From Stomorhina lunata (Eukaryota > Arthropoda > Insecta > Diptera > Rhiniidae), in NCBI GenBank assembly GCA_933228675.1, contig OW121741.1, forward strand, positions 41,216,580-41,280,579: a stretch of 64,000 bases of DNA. Reading direction: 5' to 3'. Below, in pieces: positions 55,690 through 64,000 of this stretch (positions within the stretch are counted from its first letter, which is position 1; every line of letters starts with the position of its first letter). Both the position numbers and the translations under genes were made by a program. The notes under the pieces are model-generated. The model made no database searches. It saw nothing but the letters and a program-made list of their open reading frames with translations, and was not told the DNA's origin.

Positions 55690-56028
55690 TTTTTCAGTAT
55701 TTTTTTCTTTTACTGATTACTGAACGAAAAAATCAGTGTTCAGTAATTTTTACTGATTACTTAAAAAAAATTTCAGTAAATTTTACTGATTACTGAAAAA
55801 AAATTTAGTATTCAGTAAATTTTACTGATTACTAAAAAAAATTTTCAGTAATCAGTAAATTTTACTGATTACTGAAAAAAAATTTCAGTATTCAGTAAAT
55901 TTTACTGATTACTGAAAAAAAAATTCAGTATTCAGTAAATTTTACTGATTACTGAAAAAAATTTCAGTATTCAGTAAATTTTACTGATTACTGAAAAAAA
56001 ATCAGTAATACTGATTATTGAATGCAGT
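55690..56028. repeat. About 39-bp tandem array, left arm
   Basis: About eight units of 'ttactgattactg' + A-run + 'tttcagtattcagtaaat', themselves near-palindromic. The inverted counterpart lies at 59150-59520. Confidence 0.9.
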
Positions 56029-56053
56029 ATCCGGTGGTTTTGATTATATAATT

Positions 56054-58199
56054 AAACAAGTAAGAGTGTTATATTCGGCTGTGCCGAATCTTATATACCC
56101 ACCATCAGGTTGTGTTAAATTTAGAAACATATCTCATATATCTACGAGGCTGCAGCAAATTCAAAACATGGACCAAATTGGAAAAAAGTTGTTACGCTAG
56201 TTGGTATTGTTGGTAAAATATTTGGAATAACTTCGGTTGCAGTAGCTTTATAGTTCAACATTCAAAAGTGTGTAAGTGGTTTCCCTAGTAATTATTTACT
56301 TTGAAAAAAATTCGTTATCGTAACCGGGTATGGTTTTACATTGATAAGTTGTTAAATACTTTTCGTTTAGCTTAATATTAAGTTAAGATAAAGAAGTTGA
56401 TAGTAATACGACAGGTCCATATATTTTGTTAGGAGTTCCTAATGCATCTACCATATACATAATCTTAATATGCTGCTTGTACTTCCGAATCTTTTTGATT
56501 GTAGATATAAACAAGAAAGAGTGTTATATTCGGCTGTGCCGAATCTTATATACCCACCATCAGGTTGTGTTAAATTTAGAAACATATCTCATATATCTAC
56601 GAGGCTGCAGCAAATTCAAAACATGGACCAAATTGGAAAAAAGTTGTTACGCTAGTTGGTATTGTTGGTAAAATATTTGGAATAACTTCGGTTGCAGTAG
56701 CTTTATAGTTCAACATTCAAAAGTGTGTAAGTGGTTTCCCTAGTAATTATTTACTTTGAAAAAAATTCGTTATCGTAACCGGGTATGGTTTTACATTAAT
56801 AAGTTGTTAAATACTTTTCGTTTAGCTTAATATTAAGTAAAGATAAAGAAGTTGATAGTAATACGACAGGTACATATATTTTGTTAGGAGTTCCTAATGC
56901 ATCTACCATATACATAATCTTAATATGCTGCTTGTACTTCCGAATCTTTTTGATTGTAGATATAAAAAAGGGGATGTAATATAAATATATAAGAATTATA
57001 GCCAAATGTTGACCGATTTTTTGGTTTCCGGGAGTGTTTTTTATATGAAAGCTATAGTCAAATATGGACCGATTCCTATAAAATTTGATATACTGACCAA
57101 TAGTTGCATAAAACTTCTCTATACTAAATTTAGTCGTCATAGCTATCACAATTGTACTCAATTTATCAGCATTTATGTGTTTCCCGGGGCGGGGTTATAT
57201 GGGAGCTCTCACTAAATGTGAACCGATTTCGCCCATTTTCAGTACACAATTTTTGTTACATATCGGAAATACTTTTGTAAAATTTTGTCTCTCTAGCTTT
57301 TGTAGTTAAGGAGCTGTCGCGCTTTTATCTGACGGACAGACGGACATAAATCTCCTTTTCTTTTTGTATTTTTGTGTTTCTGTAAGTTTTTTATATGGGA
57401 GCTATGGTCAAATGGTGACCGATTGTAACAAAATTTTGCACACTGACTAGCATTCACATAAGACTTGCTTTTGCTAAATTTTGTTGCTGTAGCCCTTTCA
57501 AATAAGGCGCTATCGCGCTTTTATCTAACGGACAGACGGACATAAACCCCCTTTTCTTTTTGTATTTTTGTGTTTCCGTAAGTTCTTTACATGGGAGCTA
57601 TGGTCAAATGGTGACCGATTGTGACAAAATTTTGCACACTGGCTGGTATTCACATAAGACTTATTTGCGCTTAATTTGGTGGCAAAAGCTATTACATTTT
57701 AGCATTTATTGGCATTTAAGTGAATTTCAGGTGGAATTTTGGCTGTTTCCGTATGTTTTTTATATGGGAGCTATGGTTAAATGTGAACCGATTTCGATGA
57801 AATTTTATATGCTGCCTAGTGCTTATGGAAAACTTCTAGATACCAAATTTTGTCATCATATTATAATATATCAGTTATTAGCAAATAAGCGACTAGTCTA
57901 GACGAGGTTATACGGGAGCTATGGTCAAATGTTAACCGATTTTGCCCAATTTCAATACCAAAATTTTCTCATAAATGAAGAATGTTTTTGCTAAGTTTCA
58001 GTGAGCTAGCTCCTTTCGTTTAGGCGTTATCGTGATTTCAACAGACAGACAGACAGACGGACATCGCTCAATCGTCTTAGAATTTCATAAGGATTCAGAA
58101 TATATATCGTTTTTGATTTTTGAGCCAATATTAAGGAAATTACAAACGGAATGACAATCTCAATATACCCCCCATTCCTTTTGATGGTGGGTATAAAAA
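56054..58199 (-). mobile_element. HINE-like repeat, copy 6, with duplicated 3' end
   Basis: Full-length family member in minus orientation: 5' terminus at 58199 (TGATGGTGGGTATAAAAA on the plus strand) and 3' hairpin at 56531-56547. The last 455 bp is present twice head-to-tail (56054-56508 and 56509-56963), with about four to six differences, so two hairpin termini lie in series. Modules are otherwise intact. Confidence 0.85.
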
Positions 58200-58643
58200 G
58201 CAAGAACTAAACTATACAACAAATGAACATATTTTGAAAAGTACAAGGCCGTGACTATATGGGTTCTATTCTACTGTCAAATTGCAGTAAAACCCTATAC
58301 TCAGTTTGTCTAGTTTAGTGACCTTTTTTTTATGGGCCACCAAAGTTTCCCAATATTAGCATGATGCCAAAAAAATCAGTTTTTCCCAAATAGCTAATCA
58401 GCACTTAAAAATATCGCGTAACTATGTAGCCAAGAGCATGTTAAATATTTTTTAATAAAATTTTATGATGTATTTTTTAAAAATGTTTAAGAAAAAAATT
58501 TTTTATCATAACTTTTTGGAAATCCTGATTTTTCACACACTATATTTTGTAAAATTATAGCCAACGTAAAACTAAACAACTTGTGAACCAGCTTAATCTG
58601 AACGTGTTTAGATACCAAAAAAGGTCATAAACTCCCTTGTACA
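58200..58643. other. Unassigned interior of the composite
   Basis: No recognised gene or repeat. Confidence 0.4.
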
Positions 58644-58850
58644 AACAAACAGAGGTCCCAAGTTCCATCCCCGGCCACACCAGTATTAGCCTATGTTAAA
58701 CTTTTCTAACTAATGCATTTGCCGTTAGGAACCGGAGTAAAAACGTAGCTCCCTTTCAATGAGTCTAAAAATAGAATCGGATGCAGTTTATTGTCTGAGA
58801 GAAGTACCCCTTGTTCCAATTGTAATGTCGTGGGAATTTTCTATGTATGT
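58644..58850 (+). mobile_element. tRNA(Ala)-derived SINE, copy 3 (truncated, internal deletion)
   Basis: Begins in the head at 'cagaggtcccaagttccatc', lacks the 'ctagccactgg' part of the body, and ends 'taatgtcgtgggaatttt'. The A box is missing. Confidence 0.8.
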
Positions 58851-59003
58851 ACTCAAGTCCCTAATTTTCTGCAATTGGTAAGTACTTACCTCCAATGACA
58901 TCACCATGTTAATGTAACGATTTAAACAGCTAATGAGTAAGTAGTTCCTATTCAGTATTTTAGCTGTTTATCTTATAACATGGTAATCAAAAGTTTTGCT
59001 GGG
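58851..59003. mobile_element. CCCAGC composite repeat, right-end fragment
   Basis: 'ttctgcaattggtaagtact', 'tccaatgacatcaccatgtt' and the inverted end (AAAAGTTTTGCTGGG). Matches the last 150 bp of copy A at 37997-38147. Confidence 0.8.
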
Positions 59004-59129
59004 TTATTTTACTCCCTATTTGTAATTTAGTAAGGCAAGTAGCATAGATGGGCTTTTTGTAGTACCATTACTTACTAAGTGCTTGTCTACAATGACATTT
59101 CTGTGTTAAAATAAAAAAGTTTTTTTTTT

Positions 59130-59545
59130 AATTTTTGCTGAAAAACTGTAAATACTGCAATCTAATCATTAAGCAGTAAAATATACTAATAACTGAATTT
59201 ATTTGCAGTAATCAGTAAAATTTACTGATTACTGAATTTTTTTTCAGTTATAAGTAAAATTGACAGAATACTGAAATTTTTTTTCAGTAATCAGTAAAAT
59301 TTACTGAATACTGAACATTTTTTTCAGTAATCAGTAAATTTTACTGATTACTGAAATTTTTTTTCAGTAATCAGCAAAATTTACTGAATACTGAAAAAAG
59401 TTTTCAGTATTCAGCAAAATTTACTGAATACTGATTTATTTTTTCAGTAATCAGTAAAATTTACTGAATACTGATTTTTTGTTTCAGTAATCAGTAAACA
59501 TTTACTGATTACTGAAACGCTTACTGCAGTAAAAAAGTAATGCAG
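59130..59545. repeat. About 39-bp tandem array, right arm
   Basis: Units of 'ttttttcagtaatcagtaaa' + 'atttactgaatactgaa', the reverse complement of the left-arm units, about ten copies with variants. Confidence 0.9.
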
Positions 59546-59567
59546 TATGCCCATGTATGATTTAGAC

Positions 59568-60333
59568 TTGTTGATTATCATAAAATTTTACATGGCCATT
59601 GAGCAGGAGTATTCGAGTATAAGTTTAAAATATGGAGTCTGCAGACTTATCAGGAGGGGAGCTATATGCCCTCTGGTTTTTCGAAAATTAAACACGATTT
59701 AAAAGTCACATTGTTGATCCGATATAAAAGATTTGTATATTCCCAAAATTTTTTTTTTAAATCCCCTAAAACTATTTTTTAGTTTTCTATGAATATTTAT
59801 CTTAATAAATCTGGGATGCAATAGTTATTTGCACAGAATAATAACAGATCGTCGGGCTGGAGTTTATGTGCTCTATACGCTAAAAATGCATTTTGAGAAA
59901 ATCGATCTTGAAGTTTTAACTTAACTTTATTTAAAAACTTTACGATAGAATTTTGAGATTTTTACACCATATATTTGGCGTATAGAGCAAAATAGTACAA
60001 AAACTATGTTTTGAAGAATATAGAGCAATACAGACACTATTTATCTCAGAAACTAGACGAGATAGCCGAAAACGGATTGCAGATTTGAAAAATGTATGGT
60101 CGAAAACCTAAATCTATAAGTCAAAATAGCAGATAGAGCACATAAACTCCCGCACGATTTTATAAAGATATAAAAAAAAGGTTTGGAATTTTTGACTCTA
60201 GCTTGGCCGAAAATTAGGCATAAAAAAATTGGTAGTTGTTTGAGAGGCTTAAGCGTCAAGACCAAATAAAATTTAGTGTCATAGTTCCATTTATAGTTTT
60301 TCTTGTTAAGTCCACTTTTTAAAAATTATAAAT
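59568..60333. other. Spacer with an inverted-repeat pair
   Basis: Arms 'ggagtttatgtgctctat' (about 59860) and its complement 'atagagcacataaactcc' (about 60133) lie 250 bp apart, with extra pairing around 'cagatcgt/acgat'. Possibly a small MITE. A 70-codon minus frame (60053-60265) is not supported. Confidence 0.5.
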
Positions 60334-60822
60334 ACTGTCATAGCTCTTACAACTGTATTCAATTTATCAGCATTAATGTGATTACCGGGCGGAGCTATAT
60401 GGAAGCTTTAACTAAATGTGAAACGATTTCTCACATTTTCAATACACAACTTTCTCAAGATATCAAAATTAGTTTTGTAAAATTTTGTCATTTTAACTCT
60501 TTTCGTTAAGGCGCTATCGTGCTTTTATATGACGGACAGATGGACATAAACCCCATTTTCTTTTAGTTTTTTTTTTGTGTTTCCGTAAGTTTCTTATATG
60601 GGAGCTATGGTCAAATATCCTTTCGTTAAGGTTTTATCGTGCCGACAACAGACAGACAGAAGGACTGACAGACAGACAGACGGACATTGCTCAATCGTCT
60701 TAGAATTTTATAAGAATTCAGAATATACTTCAATTTTTGTTGTTGAGCCAATATTAAGGAAATTAAAAACGGAATGACAATCTCTATATACCGCCCATTC
60801 TTTTTGTTGGTGAGTATAAAAA
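60334..60822 (-). mobile_element. HINE-like repeat, copy 7 (3'-truncated)
   Basis: Minus-oriented family modules ending at the 5' terminus 'ggtgagtataaaaa' (60808-60822). The 3' half with the hairpin is missing. It abuts copy 8 at the T-run position (see findings). Confidence 0.75.
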
Positions 60823-61815
60823 TGGGAAATTATATATGTATAAGAATTATAGCCATATGTTGACCGATTGTAACAAAATTTTATACACTGGCTGGTATTT
60901 ATATAAAGCTTATACTTGTGGCCATAGCTGCCATAAATTCTAAGTTAATAGCTTTTTACTGGCCTTTGCTACATTTTTTTTTTTGGTTTCCGGGGGTGTT
61001 TTCTATACGAAAGTCAAATATGGACCGATTCCTATAAAATTTGATATACTGACTAATAGTTGCATAAAACTTGTCTATTCTAAATTAAGTCGTCATAGCT
61101 ATTACAATTGTATTCAATTTATCAGCATAAATGTGATTCCTGGGGAGAAGTTATATGGGAGCTCTAACTAAATGTAAACCGATTTCGTCCATTTTCAATA
61201 CCTTTCCATGATACCGAAAATACTTTTGTAAAATTTTGTCCCTCTAGCTCTGACCAACATAAACCCCCTTTTCTTTTTGTATTTTTGTATTTCCGTAAGT
61301 TTTTTATATGGGAGCTATGGTCAAGTGTTGACCGATTATAACAAACTGCCTGGCATTGACATAAGATTTCCTTGCGCTCAATTTAGTAGCCAAAGCTATT
61401 AGAGTTTATTATTTATTGGCATTTAAGTGTATTTCCAGGTGGAATTTAGGCTGATTAAGTAAGTTTTTTGTATGGGAGCTATGGTTAAATGTGAACCGAT
61501 TTGGATGAAATTTAATATGCTGCTTAATACTTATGTAAAACTTCTATATACTGAATTTTAGCTATTATAATTTGTCATTTATTAGCCAATAAGCAATTAG
61601 CCTAGACGAGGTTATACGGGAGCTATGGTCAAATGTAAACAGATTTTGCCTGATTTCAATACACAGGACATCGCTCAATCGTCTTAGAACTTCATAAGGA
61701 TTCAGAATATACTTCAATTTTGGTTGTTGAGCCAATATTAAGGAAATTACAAACGGAATGACAATCTCTATATACCGCCCATTTTTTTTTTTTTTTTTTG
61801 ATGGTGAGTATAAAA
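60823..61815 (-). mobile_element. HINE-like repeat, copy 8 (3' end missing)
   Basis: Begins at the internal 'tataagaattatagccatatg' module and runs through modules to the 5' terminus 'gatggtgagtataaaaa' at 61815. A poly-T run precedes the terminus. Confidence 0.78.
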
Positions 61816-61823
61816 AGGGGATG

Positions 61824-61861
<38 letters not shown>

Positions 61862-62440
61862 TAATTAATAATCGGAATAAATTGTGAACCGCCGTGGTAT
61901 AGCAGGTTAGTCATCCGCCTAGCACACAGAGGTCCCAAATTCGATCCCCGGCCAGACCCACTTGAAAAAAAAAATTTTTTCAAAAAAGCGGCGATTCAAC
62001 TCATAACTCATCTAGCCACTGGTTATTGAGCATTAGTATTACGAGCAGGCGTTAAAACGTAGGTGCCTTTCAATGAGTCTAAAAATAGAATCGGATGCAG
62101 CTCATTGTCTTAGAGAAGTACCCCTTATTGAAATTGGAATGTTGTCGTGGAATTTTATATATATAATTAAATGATGACCGATTGTGACGAAATTCTATAC
62201 ATTGACTGGTATATACATAAAGCTTACCTATGCAAAATTTAGTAGCCATAGTTTTAGCTGGCGTTTGTGTCATCTTAGTGGTTTCCGGGAGTTGTTTTTA
62301 TATGGAAGCTGTGTTATTATTATTGTATTCATTATTGTATTCACATAAGACTTTCTTGTGCCAAATTTAGTGGCCATAGCTATTACAGTTTATCATTCAT
62401 TGACATTTAAGTGAATTTAAGGTGGCTGTTTCCGTAAGTG
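61816..62440 (-). mobile_element. HINE-like repeat, copy 9, split by a SINE
   Basis: 'ggggatgtta' plus an expanded (AT)n tract (61829-61854) up to 61883, and then from 62161 'atgatgaccgattgtgac' to 'gctgtttccgtaagt'. The SINE 61884-62160 lies between, and copy 10 interrupts the rest. Confidence 0.7.
61884..62160 (+). mobile_element. tRNA(Ala)-derived SINE, copy 4
   Basis: The best head of the four: 'tgaaccgccgtggtatagca' + 'ggttagtcatccgcctagca', B box AAATTCGATCCCCGGCC. Part of the body ('aatgcatttgccg') is deleted. Ends 'ggaatgttgtcgtggaattt'. Inserted in an AT-rich stretch of a HINE-like copy. Confidence 0.85.
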
Positions 62441-63596
62441 TTTTTATACCCACCATCAAATAGAATGGGGGTATATTGAGATTGTCATTCCGTTTGTAAT
62501 TTCCTTAATATTGGCTCAAAAATCAAAAACTATATATATTCTGAATCCTTATGGAATTCTAAGACGATTGAGCGATGTCCGTCTGTCTGTCTGTTGAAAT
62601 CACGATAACGCCTAAACGAAAGGAGCTAGCTCACTGACCATAGCTCCCGTATAACCACGTCTGGGCTAATCGCTTATTTGTTAATTAATGACAAATTATA
62701 GCAGCTATGATGATAAAATTTGGTATATTTCATCCAAATCGGTTCACAATTAGCCATAGCTCCCATACAAAAAACTTACGAAAACATCCTAAATTTCACC
62801 TAAAATACACTTAAAGGCCAATAAATCTAAAAGTATAACAGATATAACCACTAACTTTGGCACAAGAAAGTCTTATGTCAATGCCAGCCAGTGTGCAAAA
62901 TTTTGTCGCAATCGGTCACCATTTGACCTAGCTCCCATATAAAAAACTTACGAAAACACAAAAATTCAAAAAGAAAAGGGGATTTATGTCCGTCTATCCG
63001 TCAAATAAAATCATGATAGCTCCTTAACTACAAAAGCTAGTAAGAATAAATTAAGCACAAGGAAGTCTTATGTCAATGTCAGCCAGTGTGCAAAATTTTG
63101 TCACAATCGGTCACCATTTCATCATAGCTCCCATATAAAAAACTTATGGAAACACAAAAACACATATACAAAAGGTTGTTTATGTCCGTCTGTCCGTCAG
63201 ATAAAAGCACGATAGCGCCTTAACGAAAAGAGCTAGAGGGACAACATTTTACAAAAGTATTTTGGATATCTTGAAAAGATGTGTGTTGAAAATGGACAAA
63301 ATCGGTTCAAAATTAGTTAGAGCTCCCATATAACCCCGCCCCGGGAAATACATTAATGCTGATAAATTGAATACAATTGTAATAGCTATGACGATTAAAT
63401 TTAAAGTAGGGAAATTTTAATGCATTTTTGATCAGTTTATCAAATTTTATAGGAATCAGTCCATATTTGACTTTAGCTTTCATATAAAAAGCACTCACGG
63501 AAACCAAAAATTTTAGCAAAGGTCAGTTAAAAGCTATTGAATTAGAAACTATGATAGCTAAGGTCACTAAATTTTGCAAGAATAAGCTCTATATAA
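62441..63596 (+). mobile_element. HINE-like repeat, copy 10 (3'-truncated by insertion)
   Basis: 5' end TTTTTATACCCACCATCA at 62441. The modules closely follow copy 1, with shared variants such as 'gtcgcaatcggtcacc' and 'gacctagctccc'. It stops at 'aagctctatata', where a Tc1/mariner-type element begins. Confidence 0.85.
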
Positions 63597-64000
63597 AGAG
63601 TGTTCTAAAAAAAATATGCATTTACTATTTTAGACAAAATTTATCCATAGTGCAAGAAATAATTTATTTTTTGATCAAGTTGGTTTCTATAGATATGTCA
63701 GATACTATTATTTTAGAAATTATTAATTTTCAATAGTTATTTCAATCAAAATGGACTGCGAAAAAAAAGTTCGTGAAAATATAATTAAAACTTTTCAAAA
63801 AAATCCGTCATGGACTTTTAAAAAAATAGCTAAAAATTTGAAAGTTGACCTGAATCAGGGAGGAAAAAAGGTCCTACAGATATTGGTAAGGCAAAAGAAG
63901 TCAAGCGACTCTTTCGAAGAGCGCCTAACACTTCTTTAAGAAAAGCAGCTCGTACGGTGAAATGTTCTACGAATTTTGCACATAGAGTCAAAGCTTATGC
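63597..64000 (+). mobile_element. Tc1/mariner-type element, cut by window end
   Basis: Inserted at a TA-rich site in HINE-like copy 10. It starts near 'aagagtgttctaaaaaaaat' (putative terminal repeat; the other end is outside the window) and carries a transposase beginning at 63751. Confidence 0.6.
63751..64000 (+). pseudogene. Tc1/mariner-type transposase, N-terminal part, frameshifted
   Basis: ATG at 63751: MDCEKKVRENIIKTFQKNPS, then WTFKKIAKNLKVDLNQGG. The frame shifts near 63860 and continues KKGPTDIGKAKEVKRLFRRA, PNTSLRKAARTVKCSTNFAH, RVKAY to the window end. These are the two helix-turn-helix units of a Tc1/mariner-type DNA-binding domain with the basic linker between. Some residues around the shift appear lost. 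The catalytic domain lies beyond 64000, so the family (DDxD/E spacing) cannot be told. Confidence 0.65.

Larger units (their letters stand above)
55661..59559. mobile_element. Composite with hAT-type ends and 8-bp target duplication
   Basis: Ends CATAGATGGGCA (55661) and, inverted, CATACATGGGCA (59559), flanked exactly by ATTTAGAC (55653-55660 and 59560-59567). The ends resemble hAT terminal repeats of the CAGAGATGGGCA type. Both arms are arrays of a roughly 39-bp unit ('cagtaaattttactgattactgaa'-like) in opposite orientation. Between the arms lie HINE-like, SINE and CCCAGC pieces. A second left-type head occurs inside at 59044 ('catagatgggct'), so part of the interior may be another copy or a rearrangement. 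No transposase. Confidence 0.78.

Overview
This window looks like repeat-rich, AT-rich nuclear DNA from a fly (Diptera, probably a calyptrate). The species cannot be fixed from sequence alone. The reasons are eukaryotic DNA transposons (DD41D and DD34D mariners, pogo/Tigger, hAT-like, Helitron), RTE-type and RNase H-type non-LTR retrotransposons, tRNA-derived SINEs and kilobase satellite arrays. I found no convincing host protein gene, rRNA, functional tRNA or CRISPR. It reads like gene-poor, heterochromatin-like or large-intron DNA built by nested insertion.

Layout. 1-982: 29-bp satellite. 1863-3645: first copy of a large modular repeat with subterminal inverted repeats and a 3' hairpin (called HINE-like here; it occurs about ten times). 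4153-9000: LINE fragment, a decayed pogo/Tigger element with an intron, and an apparently intact DD41D mariner (6918-8218). 10243-15316: a HINE-like copy split by a 2.9-kb TIR element that carries an 80-unit satellite, and by a 186-bp MITE. 16168-18735: LINE tail, MITE, minisatellites and an inverted-repeat element. 19505-23979: a 4.5-kb TIR element. 24515-27453 and 28733-30043: two more satellite arrays (31/32 bp and 11 bp). 31292-36740: a dead RTE LINE split by a 5'-truncated RNase H LINE and by a HINE-like copy. 36845-42889: tRNA-like composite elements, and a mariner split by a hAT-like element that is itself split by those composites, ending in a 350-bp triplication. 44211-45509: a second DD41D mariner with a single stop. 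45916-47609: a Helitron. 47830-53485: LINE, SINE and mariner fragments. 53671-53971: SINE. 55661-59559: a composite with hAT-type ends and a perfect 8-bp target duplication, full of later insertions. 60334-63596: HINE-like copies inserted in one another plus a SINE. 63597-64000: start of another Tc1/mariner-type element, cut by the window edge.

How the parts work together. Only the DD41D transposase at 7025-8104 looks capable of acting. Everything else is dead coding sequence or non-autonomous DNA that would depend on proteins encoded elsewhere (Helentron Rep/helicase, hAT transposase, LINE reverse transcriptase for the SINEs). The nesting gives a relative chronology: the RTE and the DD34D mariner are old, the HINE-like copies, truncated LINE and hAT came later, and the mariner at 6918 and the LINE at 47830 (perfect 13-bp duplication) are among the youngest.
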